Source: Patescibacteria group bacterium | GTDB taxonomy: Bacteria > Patescibacteriota > Minisyncoccia > Phycocordibacterales > BOKC01 | Assembly (NCBI GenBank): GCA_016860785.1 | Contig: BOKC01000006.1 | Location: 1 to 37,879 of the forward strand | Length of the DNA: 37,879 nucleotides | Reading direction: 5' to 3' | Part shown: positions 24,695 through 31,459 of the stretch, in pieces | Numbering within the stretch: the first letter of the stretch is position 1 | Layout of the letters: the number at the start of each line of letters is the position of its first letter | Translations under genes and position numbers: made by a program | Notes under the pieces: model-generated | Databases searched by the model: none | The model's input: the letters and a program-made list of their open reading frames with translations, nothing else | What the model was told of the DNA's origin: nothing

Positions 24695-25099
24695 CTAAAG
24701 CGGCAAGTCAAAAGCCAAGAAACCCGCCCCAGAAAAAAGAAGAGAAAGGCAGATGGCAAAAAGCAAAAGGTAAAAAACCAGATTTCTTTTAAGCAAACTT
24801 TCTTCTTTATACTCAACATAAAGCTCGCTAAAGGTCAAAAATGCCAAAGCCAAAGCAGCGACTTGGGTGTAAAGACCGATAAAAAGCATTGCTCCACCAA
24901 CAATTTCCATCAAAGCAAAAATCTTTACAAAAAATTCCGCCGGCTTTAATCTTAAAGAACTAACAGAAGATAACCACCGACCCTTTTCCGAGGTTAGTTT
25001 CAAGTAGCCAAGATTTATAAATAAGTAACCGACAACTAGACGCAGAATAAATGGCGCCATAAGTCCGTAAGTTAAAAGTTCAGGGAAAGGATTAAGCAT
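24695..25099 (-). CDS. DoxX-family membrane protein
   Basis: A 134-residue protein with four hydrophobic helices (about 12-33, 56-78, 82-98 and 108-130). The segment FILRLVVGYLFINLGYLKL and ALMEIVGGAMLFIGLYTQVAAL fits the DoxX family of small quinone-related membrane proteins; the precise role is unclear. The start at 25099 lies 6 bases after a TAAAAT box on the minus strand; a GTG at 25105 would add two residues. Divergent from the SpoU methylase with a 27-base spacer. Confidence 0.8.
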   Translation of the reverse strand: MLNPFPELLTYGLMAPFILRLVVGYLFINLGYLKLTSEKGRWLSSVSSLRLKPAEFFVKIFALMEIVGGAMLFIGLYTQVAALALAFLTFSELYVEYKEESLLKRNLVFYLLLFAICLSLLFSGAGFLAFDLPL

Positions 25100-25126
25100 G
25101 CTCACATTTTATCTTAAAAATAGTCA

Positions 25127-25609
25127 ATGGCCAACAGTAAAAAAGATACAGTTTTAATTTTGTGTGACATTCGGAGCGTTCATAACGTTGGCTCTATTTT
25201 TAGAACCGCTGATACTTGCGGCGTTTCAAAAATTTATTTAGTAGGCGTAACACCGACTCCAAAAGATCGTTTCGGTCGGACGAGAAAAGATTTGGCCAAA
25301 GTTGCTCTCGGCGCTGAAAAAAACATTCCTTGGGAGAAAGCCGAATCTTCTTTAGAAGTTTTAAAAAATCTTAAAAAAGAAGGTTTTCAAATTATCTCAA
25401 TCGAACAGTCCAAGAATTCAGTTGATTACAAAGCGGTTACAGCCAAAGAAAAAGTTGCTTTTGTGTTAGGCGGGGAAGTAGATGGTCTGCCAGAATCAGT
25501 TTTAAAATTAAGCGACGTTGTGGCTGAAATTCCGATGAGGGGTAAAAAAGAGTCTCTCAACGTTTCGGTAGCTACCGGCATCGCTCTATTTAGAATTTTG
25601 GAAATTTAG
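25127..25609 (+). CDS. SpoU/TrmH-family RNA 2'-O-methyltransferase
   Basis: A 160-residue SPOUT methyltransferase with the three knot motifs: DIRSVHNVGSIFRTAD (about 14-29), FVLGGEVDGLPESVL (about 105-119) and ESLNVSVATGIALFRI (about 142-157). It methylates ribose in tRNA or rRNA; the exact target cannot be told from sequence. It lacks an N-terminal extension. The 3' end overlaps mutM by 20 bases on the other strand. Confidence 0.88.
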   Translation: MANSKKDTVLILCDIRSVHNVGSIFRTADTCGVSKIYLVGVTPTPKDRFGRTRKDLAKVALGAEKNIPWEKAESSLEVLKNLKKEGFQIISIEQSKNSVDYKAVTAKEKVAFVLGGEVDGLPESVLKLSDVVAEIPMRGKKESLNVSVATGIALFRILEI

Positions 25610-26588
25610 TTTTTTTTTGGTGTTTGGGGCAGAAATGAGCGCTACGGCCGGTGACGACAATTCTGGAAATTGTTCCGGCACAGTTCTTTTTAAGGCACCT
25701 TTCTCCTTTTCTTTGGTAAACCTTATGGTGGTGTTGAAAAGACCCACGTTGACCATCCGGCCGGCGATAGTCCGATGTTGAGTCGCCACTGAATTCAATT
25801 CCTTTCTTTAAAATTATTTTTAGCTCTTGAAACAAAATTTTCATTTTTTTCTCTGGGATTTTTGAAACTTGGCTTTCGGGATGAATGTCGGCAAGCCAAA
25901 GGACTTCGTCTGAATAAATATTTCCGACTCCCGCGATGAGTTCTTGATTCATTAGCGCGGTTTTGATTTTCCAGCCCGGTTTTTTCATAAGTCGAAACTT
26001 GAAACTCGAAAATCCGAAACTTTTTTCAAGTGGCTCCGGCCCAAGCGTATCAATGTCAGTTTTTTCATCCTTTTCAATCAAGCAAACTTTGGCAAATTTA
26101 CGAACATCGGAGAGAACCAAGTGTTTTTTGCCAGAGAGGGTAAAAACCAATCTAACGAATCTGTTGAAAGGATCCCAAAGTGGTGATTTTGTCGGCTCAT
26201 TTGGCATCCATTTTTCTTTTTCCCAGCCGTTTGGAATTTTAGATTTTGAATTTTGAGCTTGTTTAGAATTTAGAGTTTTGTACTTAGAGTTTCCACTTAC
26301 TTTTCGATAGCTACCGAAAAGTAAGTGGCCCGTCATTTTCATATGAACCAAAATTGTTTTGTTGTCTGAAAGATGAATCAAAACATTTTTACCCCGCCGG
26401 CTGACACTCTTCACTTTCTCACCAACAACTTTTTTCTTAAATTCAGAGAAATATTTTCTATTTTTTATATGATTTTTACCCTCGTGAATCACTCCTCCAT
26501 AACTTGTCCAGACATCTAAAATCTTCCGTCCGGACAGAAGATTATTTAGCATTTTTGCGGTTGTGTGGACTTCGGGTAGTTCTGGCAT
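25590..26588 (-). CDS. mutM: Formamidopyrimidine-DNA glycosylase MutM/Fpg
   Basis: A 332-residue base-excision glycosylase. The catalytic N-terminus MPELPEV (Pro2, Glu3) is intact and the C-terminal zinc finger is visible (ERCLKKNC, then HFCPKHQ), along with the H2TH region (NQELIAGVGNIYSDEVLW). It removes 8-oxoguanine and related lesions. It is about 60 residues longer than typical: residues about 92-130 are an insert rich in Asn, Ser and Lys (KYKTLNSKQAQNSKSK), and the codons before it form a perfect palindrome. Related CPR proteins may also carry a loop here. Confidence 0.93.
   Translation of the reverse strand: MPELPEVHTTAKMLNNLLSGRKILDVWTSYGGVIHEGKNHIKNRKYFSEFKKKVVGEKVKSVSRRGKNVLIHLSDNKTILVHMKMTGHLLFGSYRKVSGNSKYKTLNSKQAQNSKSKIPNGWEKEKWMPNEPTKSPLWDPFNRFVRLVFTLSGKKHLVLSDVRKFAKVCLIEKDEKTDIDTLGPEPLEKSFGFSSFKFRLMKKPGWKIKTALMNQELIAGVGNIYSDEVLWLADIHPESQVSKIPEKKMKILFQELKIILKKGIEFSGDSTSDYRRPDGQRGSFQHHHKVYQRKGERCLKKNCAGTISRIVVTGRSAHFCPKHQKKTKFPKF
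26293..26328. repeat. 36-bp near-perfect palindrome within mutM
   Basis: CCACTTACTTTTCG and its complement CGAAAAGTAAGTGG form a 14-bp stem, with TAGCTA in the centre and one A/C mismatch pair. It is in frame inside mutM, at the edge of the Asn/Lys-rich insert. Confidence 0.85.
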
Positions 26589-26628
26589 GCCAAAAATTAA
26601 TGAATGTTAATGAATATAATTTTTGAGC

Positions 26629-26781
26629 ATCCCGCTCCAATTTCACCTTTTGATTTACATGCGACAGGCGTGAGCGAATAGCTCATCCTTTGCCGGGCGA
26701 AGCCTGTCGCAGATGGAATACTCAACATAATAATATTTAACCACTATCTGTTGTTTTGAAAAAGTGAAATTGGGGCGGGAT
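26629..26781. mobile_element. Non-coding element with 22-bp inverted ends and cloverleaf core
   Basis: Terminal inverted repeats are at 26629-26651 (ATCCCGCTCCAATTTCAC...) and 26760-26781 (complement), differing by one base and one indel. Inside, GCGACAGGC (26661-26669) pairs with GCCTGTCGC (26702-26710). Within that stem are TGAGC-gaata-GCTCA (26671-26685) and TTTGC-cgg-GCGAA, giving a three-way junction. No ORF is visible. It occupies most of the 335-base gap between mutM and the zinc-ribbon gene. MITE or REP-type origin is inferred; no target duplication is obvious. Confidence 0.55.
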
Positions 26782-26911
26782 GGCTTTTTAAAAAATAGGG
26801 CGGGGTAAAATCTATTATCATAATTCCGCAGCCAAAAATTTTGAGAGGATGAATTAGTTTTTAGTTAGTATTAAGTAGTTCGTAGTCATTTTACATTATC
26901 TATTCAGGGAG

Positions 26912-26917
26912 TAAAAT
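26912..26917 (+). promoter_or_regulatory. -10 box (TAAAAT) of the zinc-ribbon gene
   Basis: TAAAAT ends 6 bases before the ATG at 26924; an AGGGAG just before it is too far from the ATG to serve as a good ribosome binding site. Leaderless initiation fits. Confidence 0.45.
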
Positions 26918-26923
26918 TAAATC

Positions 26924-27118
26924 ATGAGTCATATAAATATTGCTTCAAGCAAACATTGCTCAACCTGTGGCGGGGAAGTTGACGGCTTCAAATGCCCGGA
27001 ATGCAAAATGACTTCGGCTGTTTTTGATCCAAGTCATTGGAGAGCGTGCATTAATGCGGGTAAAATGAAATTAAAGTGCAAGAAGTGCGGGATGGTGGAG
27101 ATAAATTGCACTTGTTAA
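26924..27118 (+). CDS. Small zinc-ribbon protein
   Basis: A 64-residue protein with four cysteine pairs: CSTC (about 12-15), CPEC (about 24-27), CKKC (about 52-55) and CTC at the end, and an HWRAC segment between. Two zinc sites are likely. No family is recognised. It lies between two non-coding repeat elements and ends two bases before the right-hand one, facing the Mur ligase. Promoter-like TAAAAT supports expression. Function unknown. Confidence 0.65.
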   Translation: MSHINIASSKHCSTCGGEVDGFKCPECKMTSAVFDPSHWRACINAGKMKLKCKKCGMVEINCTC

Positions 27119-27120
27119 GT

Positions 27121-27300
27121 TAGGGTTTAGGGTATAGCCAACTTAGGGTATAGGGATGTTTCGATTTTTGAGAGGTTTTATGTGAATAGCTCACGGCAAG
27201 GTTTAACCTCCCAGAGAGAAGTGATTTCAAGTTATTGAGATATTACGCGTCGGGGGTATTTCATTCCCCTAAACCCTATACCCTAGACCCTATACCCTAA
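27121..27300. mobile_element. ORF-less copy of the telomere-like inverted-end element
   Basis: The left end (27121-27156) repeats TAGGGTTTAGGGTATAGCC and TTAGGGTATAGGG; the right end (27266-27300) is the inverse, CCCCTAAACCCTATACCC and CTAGACCCTATACCCTAA. The left end shares TAGGGTATAGCCAA with the element at 1-384. Between them are about 110 bases without a significant ORF. The element begins two bases after the zinc-ribbon stop and its right end forms the last codons and stop of the Mur ligase. Confidence 0.7.
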
Positions 27301-28572
27301 CTTTCCCAATTCCTCCCTCACCACACCTGCATCGTCCCAAGGAATTTTTGAGCCGTGGGGGCCCATAATGAAAGGATCGGTGCCTTTACCGGTGATAAGA
27401 ACAACCACTTTTTCACTTTTTTTGTCCGTCTTGATTAGCGAGGTTTTTTCTTTCGCGTTTATTAGAGAAGTGCGAATCGCTTCCCTCCGGTCCAAGATAA
27501 TTTTTAATTTTTCTTTTGATACGGAAACCGCCATTTCATCCAAAATTTTTTGCGGGTCTTCGTCGTAAGGATCTTCATTTGTCAGAATCACTTCCTGACA
27601 GAATTCGTTAGAAACTTTTGCCATACCCGGGCGTTTCCATTGATCACGTCCGCCACCGGTATTACCGAGCACGCAAATCTTTTTATTATTCGGAAAAGCT
27701 TCATAAAGTTTTGTTAGTGAATCAATCGTATGGGCATAATCAACATAAACATCAAAACCGTTTGCTGGAATTTTTTCTACCCGCCCCCTTATTTTTTCTA
27801 TTTTTTCAATCGCTCGTCTGGCTTTTTCCAAATCAACACCGAGTGCTTCGGCTAAAGACAGGGCACCGAGGATATTATAGATGTTGAATTTGCCGATTAA
27901 TTTTGTTTCAATGCGCCGACCTTGCCAGACGAAAGAACTTTTTTGGTCTAGGAGTAAGAGGTCGGTCGCGTCGTTTAGCGAATACAAAATTTTCTCGGTA
28001 TTTTTTACGGCTTTAAATTTTTCGGCTTCTTTTTCGTCATTGTTTATGATTAAAATTTTTCTTTTCTTACTGCTTCTGGAAAGCGCATCGGCAATTTTCA
28101 ATTTAGCCCTGACATAATTTTCGTAAGAGCCATGCGATTCAATGTGTTCTGGAGAAAGATTGGTGAAAATTAAAGCGTCGAGGTCAATGAATTTGTGACG
28201 AAACTGCCTCGCGCCTTCGGAAGTCATTTCAATTATTGCAAAGTCGCAACATTCTTTAACCGCCTGTCGCAAAAATTTTTGCAAGAAAAACCTGCCCGGC
28301 ATGGTCATTTTAAACAAATTCCTTTTTTCTTTTTCGCCGATTTTGAATCGCAAAGTATTGGCCAGGGCGGTTTTTAGTCCAGCTTCTTCCAAAATAGCGT
28401 TCACAATCTCGGTTGTTGTTGATTTGCCTTTGGTGCCGGTCACCGCCACAACTTTTATTTTCCTTGAAGGAAAGCGGTAAATCACAGCGCCAAGAAAAGC
28501 GAGAGAGTAATGATATGTCGGACGACAGATATCGATGATTTTTTTTGGGATCAAGGATTTTATAAGATTCAT
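27283..28572 (-). CDS. Mur ligase family protein (MurE-like)
   Basis: A 429-residue ATP-dependent amide ligase. P-loop VTGTKGKSTTTE (about 44-55), the central LIFTNLSPEHIESHGSYENY (about 135-154), DYAHTIDSLTKL and C-terminal ITGKGTDPFIMGPHGSKIPW mark the MurE type. Only about 40 residues precede the P-loop versus about 110 in E. coli MurE, so the UDP-substrate domain is largely missing. The specificity motif DNPR is replaced by EDPY (TNEDPYDEDP), losing the diaminopimelate-binding Arg. The last residues (KLGYRV) and the TAG stop come from the repeat element. Linked to ruvA with no gap. Confidence 0.85.
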   Translation of the reverse strand: MNLIKSLIPKKIIDICRPTYHYSLAFLGAVIYRFPSRKIKVVAVTGTKGKSTTTEIVNAILEEAGLKTALANTLRFKIGEKEKRNLFKMTMPGRFFLQKFLRQAVKECCDFAIIEMTSEGARQFRHKFIDLDALIFTNLSPEHIESHGSYENYVRAKLKIADALSRSSKKRKILIINNDEKEAEKFKAVKNTEKILYSLNDATDLLLLDQKSSFVWQGRRIETKLIGKFNIYNILGALSLAEALGVDLEKARRAIEKIEKIRGRVEKIPANGFDVYVDYAHTIDSLTKLYEAFPNNKKICVLGNTGGGRDQWKRPGMAKVSNEFCQEVILTNEDPYDEDPQKILDEMAVSVSKEKLKIILDRREAIRTSLINAKEKTSLIKTDKKSEKVVVLITGKGTDPFIMGPHGSKIPWDDAGVVREELGKLGYRV

Positions 28573-29139
28573 TTAATTACTTAAAATTCTCAGCGCCTCT
28601 TTTATTTTTGCCGAAGTGCCTTGCGTTTCGGTTGAAACAGATTTCAAAGCACTTCGAGCTTCTTCTTGGGAATAACCAAGGGCTTTTAGGGCCTCCACAA
28701 CCTCCACGTCTTCTTTGGTTGAGCTTGCTTGCGATCCTTTTGAGCCCAACTTGTCTTTTAATTCCACCACTATTTTTTCAGCGGTTTTTTTACCGATGCC
28801 GGAGACTTTGGTCAGATAAGTTATGTCGCCTTCCGAAATTCCTTTTTTTAAGGATTCTATTTCGGCGAGGTTTAAAATTCCCAAAGCCGACCGCGGTCCG
28901 ATGCCCGAAATTGAAATCAGAAGTTCAAAAAAATTTAGTTCCGATTGCGAAAGAAATCCGAAAATTTCCAAGGAAGTTTCTTTGACCGAGAGGTGCGTCC
29001 AGATCTCGGCTGTCTCATCAATTTTGAATGTTAAAAGGCAATGTGCCGGCGTGAAAATTCTATAACCGACGCCGTTTGCGTCAATAATTACGCTTTTTTC
29101 GTCTTTGAAAATTACTGGACCTTTGAGTTTAGCAATCAT
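28573..29139 (-). CDS. ruvA: Holliday junction binding protein RuvA
   Basis: A 188-residue RuvA. The OB-fold N-terminus (MIAKLKGPVIFKDEKSVIID), helix-hairpin-helix motifs (SGIGPRSALGIL and VSGIGKKTAEKIVVEL, about 80-120) and C-terminal domain III (ALKALGYSQEEARSAL) are all present. It recruits RuvB to four-way junctions. The start at 29139 is chosen over 29193 because MIAKLKG is the family N-terminus and a TGCTATCAT box lies 12 bases upstream. It abuts the Mur ligase ATG. Confidence 0.93.
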   Translation of the reverse strand: MIAKLKGPVIFKDEKSVIIDANGVGYRIFTPAHCLLTFKIDETAEIWTHLSVKETSLEIFGFLSQSELNFFELLISISGIGPRSALGILNLAEIESLKKGISEGDITYLTKVSGIGKKTAEKIVVELKDKLGSKGSQASSTKEDVEVVEALKALGYSQEEARSALKSVSTETQGTSAKIKEALRILSN

Positions 29140-29151
29140 TTTGTTGACTAA

Positions 29152-29160
29152 ATGATAGCA
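29152..29160 (-). promoter_or_regulatory. Extended -10 (TGcTATCAT) of ruvA
   Basis: On the minus strand TGC-TATCAT ends 12 bases before the chosen ruvA ATG. It supports that start and a very short 5' leader. Confidence 0.45.
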
Positions 29161-29217
29161 AAGTTTGACTTTTTGGGCGAAGAATAATAGCATCTTTCCC
29201 TAGATTAAGAAATTGTT

Positions 29218-29289
29218 GGCCGGGTAGCTCAATTGGTAGAGCAACAGACTCCACTTCTGTGGTTGCTGGTTCAAGTCCAGCCCCGGCCA
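29218..29289 (+). tRNA. tRNA-Trp (CCA)
   Basis: A 72-base cloverleaf: acceptor GGCCGGG/CCCGGCC, D arm GCTC-AATTGGTA-GAGC, anticodon stem ACAGA/TCTGT, loop CTCCACT with anticodon CCA, T arm GCTGG-TTCAAGT-CCAGC and discriminator A. CCA is not encoded. Position 37 is C, where UNN-reading tRNAs nearly always have A. Discriminator A rather than G is also unusual for bacterial tRNA-Trp. Confidence 0.85.
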
Positions 29290-29316
29290 TTTCTCCCTAA
29301 GTGGGAGAGAACTCTC

Positions 29317-29347
29317 AGCTCCAACTTCGGTCGGAGCTGTTTTTTTT
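29317..29347 (+). terminator. Terminator after tRNA-Trp (UUCG tetraloop)
   Basis: AGCTCC-a-AC-TTCG-GT-c-GGAGCT forms a stable stem capped by a UUCG tetraloop, followed by eight T. A smaller hairpin TCTCCC-taagt-GGGAGA (29292-29308) lies just before it. Confidence 0.85.
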
Positions 29348-29373
29348 GACTTTTCTTCTTCTTGTGTTAAGAT
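29346..29373 (+). promoter_or_regulatory. Promoter of rpsT (TTGACT-16-TAAGAT, extended)
   Basis: TTGACT (29346-29351), a 16-base spacer ending TGT, and TAAGAT (29368-29373). Transcription should start near 29380, leaving about 8 bases before the rpsT ATG and no Shine-Dalgarno sequence. Confidence 0.7.
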
Positions 29374-29387
29374 GGCTGGACAAAATT

Positions 29388-29645
29388 ATGCCAATTACAA
29401 GTTCAGCCAAAAAAGCTTTACGAAGCTCTAAGAAGAAAAGGGTTTTTAATCTTCGCCGGAAAGATGCTATGTCTAGCGTTATTAAAAAGATGAAGAAACT
29501 GACGGCAGACCAAAAACTTGACGAAGCCAAAAAGATTCTTCCAGAAGTTTACAAAGCTATAGACAAAGCAGCTAAAAGGGGAGTTATAAGTAAAGAAAAG
29601 GCATCCAGAAAGAAATCTCAAATGGCCTCCCTTATCAAAAATTAG
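29388..29645 (+). CDS. rpsT: 30S ribosomal protein S20
   Basis: An 85-residue basic protein. PITSSAKKALRSSKKKRVFN at the N-terminus and DKAAKRGVISKEKASRKKSQ near the C-terminus are typical of S20, which binds 16S rRNA early in 30S assembly. The ATG at 29388 is chosen over 29301, which would lie in the terminator region, because the promoter and the family N-terminus both point to 29388. Confidence 0.93.
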   Translation: MPITSSAKKALRSSKKKRVFNLRRKDAMSSVIKKMKKLTADQKLDEAKKILPEVYKAIDKAAKRGVISKEKASRKKSQMASLIKN

Positions 29646-29656
29646 AAATTAAAAAC

Positions 29657-29695
29657 AAAACGCCCCGTGACGAAAGTCGGGGGGGCGTTTTGTTT
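29657..29695 (+). terminator. Bidirectional terminator after rpsT
   Basis: AAAACGCCCC pairs with GGGGCGTTTT (29657-29666 and 29682-29691) with an inner GAC-gaaa-GTC hairpin. T-rich tails exist on both strands. It serves rpsT and the convergent small ORF whose stop lies at 29694. Confidence 0.85.
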
Positions 29696-29849
29696 ATATT
29701 CCAAAATTGTTTAGAGCGACATGCCAGACGATACTTGCTGAAATCGCTCCGACCACAAATCCGGTAAGAGACGAGGCGACTGTCCTTCCGATTTTCATTT
29801 TGTACTGACGAGGTTCTTGGGAAACAAAGTCTCTGACTATTTTGTCCAT
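29694..29849 (-). CDS. Small membrane protein ORF
   Basis: A 51-residue ORF with a charged N-terminus (MDKIVRDFVSQEPRQYKMKI) and one hydrophobic, small-residue-rich helix (about 22-44, TVASSLTGFVVGAISASIVW). The stop falls at the edge of the bidirectional terminator, as expected of a real gene, and AT-rich promoter-like sequence lies upstream. No family is recognised. Confidence 0.5.
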   Translation of the reverse strand: MDKIVRDFVSQEPRQYKMKIGRTVASSLTGFVVGAISASIVWHVALNNFGI

Positions 29850-29927
29850 TTTTATTTTGTTTTTCTAATAATTAATAAATTATATATTTTTTAAAAATCT
29901 TAGACAATAACAAGCCAAATGTTACGG

Positions 29928-29999
29928 TGCCCTCGCTAGGAATCGAACCTAGAATGGGAGATTAGAAGTCTCCAGTTATATCCATTTAACTACGAGGGC
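29928..29999 (-). tRNA. tRNA-Arg (UCU)
   Basis: A 72-base minus-strand cloverleaf: acceptor GCCCTCG/CGAGGGC, anticodon stem GGAGA/TCTCC with loop CTTCTAA (anticodon TCT), T arm CTAGG-TTCGATT-CCTAG, discriminator A. It reads AGA and AGG. CCA is not encoded. Confidence 0.95.
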
Positions 30000-30052
30000 A
30001 GATGATTCAAATAACAAATTACACTAAAAACGGAGAAAACAAAAGTGCAAAT

Positions 30053-30373
30053 TTAAATAGCAGGGTTTCTGCTCTCCGGTCTCTCTTCCAATAACGATTC
30101 AAATTGGTTTTTCTTTCCCCTATAGACTTCCAAGGTCTTTACTAAGCTGTTTTTGTCTACAGACTGAATTTCTTGAGACGGACTGCCGGTCTCCGTAGTC
30201 GCCAGATCTTTTGTTTTTTGATATTCAAAAAATAAAAGACCGGCAATTAATAAATTGATTACAGAGAAAGTGTAAAACATAACCAACCAATCTCGGTCTG
30301 GATGACTGGTGTACTTTTTGTATACAGAACCTTTAAAACTAAACGACTTCAATTTTTTAAGAAAAGCATCCAT
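30053..30373 (-). CDS. Small membrane protein in the pilMNO operon (PilP position)
   Basis: A 106-residue protein with a basic cytoplasmic N-terminus, one membrane helix (about 30-50, LVMFYTFSVINLLIAGLLFF) and a charged, probably coiled tail. It starts four bases after pilO stops. In classic systems this place is taken by the lipoprotein PilP, but there is no lipobox and no PilP motif, so I infer only a pilus-associated role. Confidence 0.55.
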   Translation of the reverse strand: MDAFLKKLKSFSFKGSVYKKYTSHPDRDWLVMFYTFSVINLLIAGLLFFEYQKTKDLATTETGSPSQEIQSVDKNSLVKTLEVYRGKKNQFESLLEERPESRNPAI

Positions 30374-30377
30374 TTTT

Positions 30378-30917
30378 TTATTTGAATTTTAAAGTTTGGA
30401 AAGATATTTGCAATTGCCATTCTGGGGCTGAATCTTCCTGTTCTGAAGTTTTTGATTCAAGCACAATATTTTTAACATCAATTTTATATGGAAGATTTTC
30501 TACTAAGCTCAAGAAATGAAAAACTCCACCCCATGTTCCAAATGCTTTTATTGTTAATTCCAACATCTCAAAAAAACCTTCCTCCGTCTTTATGACGTCA
30601 ATTTTTTCAACAGATGACTGAACACCGCTAACCTCGGCTAGCTTCTCAATTTTTTCTATAAAGCTGACAACTTCTTCTTGGCTAATTCCGACCGCAAAAC
30701 TTTCCAACTCTTCAAACTCCGCTTGGAGTTTTTCAAGGTCTTGGGCTAAAAGACGCACACCCTCTTTCTTTAATTCATGATTTACGACGGATGCGGCCAA
30801 TTCTAAAACATCAGACTTTTTGTTTTCTGTGGTTGTAAACACCAAAATCGCGACAACCCAAATAATAATTGCCGGAAATAATGTGTACAATAATGTTTTT
30901 TTAGAATTGTGTGACAT
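30378..30917 (-). CDS. pilO: Type IV pilus PilO-like protein
   Basis: A 179-residue protein with one N-terminal membrane helix (about 12-28), a coiled-coil stretch (about 45-75) and a periplasmic-type alpha/beta domain (LELTIKAFGTWGGVFHFLSL, about 121-140), where GxxxxxxxFL matches the PilO pattern. It would pair with PilN to link PilM to the outer parts of the pilus machine. It starts 8 bases after pilN. Confidence 0.75.
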   Translation of the reverse strand: MSHNSKKTLLYTLFPAIIIWVVAILVFTTTENKKSDVLELAASVVNHELKKEGVRLLAQDLEKLQAEFEELESFAVGISQEEVVSFIEKIEKLAEVSGVQSSVEKIDVIKTEEGFFEMLELTIKAFGTWGGVFHFLSLVENLPYKIDVKNIVLESKTSEQEDSAPEWQLQISFQTLKFK

Positions 30918-30925
30918 TGTCTGTT

Positions 30926-31459
30926 TTAGATTACTGAAAATGTAATTGAAAAAACCAAATCCCTGTCTTTTGCCAAGTTTGAAACTGGCAAGTTCACATC
31001 GGTAAAATTATCAATATCTTCAAGTCGCTTCGCAAAAAGAACGAGTGACTCTCTGGTTGTTGCTTCTCCTCTTAAAAAGATTATCGCGCCAGTCTCTTTT
31101 TTTGAGTAACTTATGGATTTTATTTTGATCCCAGTCGTTTTGTTGCTGATTATTTCTGACAAAACTTTGGTTGTCTTACTCTCGCTGTCTTGACCTAATA
31201 CTTGGATTTTCCTGTTAATCCCTGACACCTTAGACTCAAGTTCTGTTATCACTTTTAATTCTGGTGTTTCCGCCTCAAGAATCGCTCTTTCTTTTTCAAG
31301 GGATTGAAATTCGAAATTTACTGATAGAAATATTGGCGCTAGAAAAATCAAGATAACCAATCCGGTAAAAGAGACGAAGATCATAAAAACTATCAATAAT
31401 CTGATTTTATACATCCGATAAATTTCCTTTTTGTATTCTGTTGGTAGTAAATTACCCAT
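30926..31459 (-). CDS. pilN: Type IV pilus PilN-like protein
   Basis: A 177-residue protein starting MGNLLPTEYKKEIYRMYKIR; NLLPxxYK is the conserved PilN motif that binds PilM. One membrane helix (about 22-43) is followed by a coiled coil (about 52-90) and a small C-terminal domain. The start at 31459 overlaps the pilM stop by 8 bases; a start at 31528 would lie far inside pilM. Translational coupling is likely. Confidence 0.8.
   Translation of the reverse strand: MGNLLPTEYKKEIYRMYKIRLLIVFMIFVSFTGLVILIFLAPIFLSVNFEFQSLEKERAILEAETPELKVITELESKVSGINRKIQVLGQDSESKTTKVLSEIISNKTTGIKIKSISYSKKETGAIIFLRGEATTRESLVLFAKRLEDIDNFTDVNLPVSNLAKDRDLVFSITFSVI

Noticed and set aside
24419-24698. Plus-strand ORFs with repeated Tyr/Phe-rich peptides
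   Set aside because: They are translations of the 41-bp tandem array and the tRNA-Lys complement; no promoter or family match.
27121-27300. True linear-chromosome telomere
   Set aside because: The TTTAGGG-like words are internal, inverted around a short core and flanked by ordinary genes; they only resemble eukaryotic telomere repeats.
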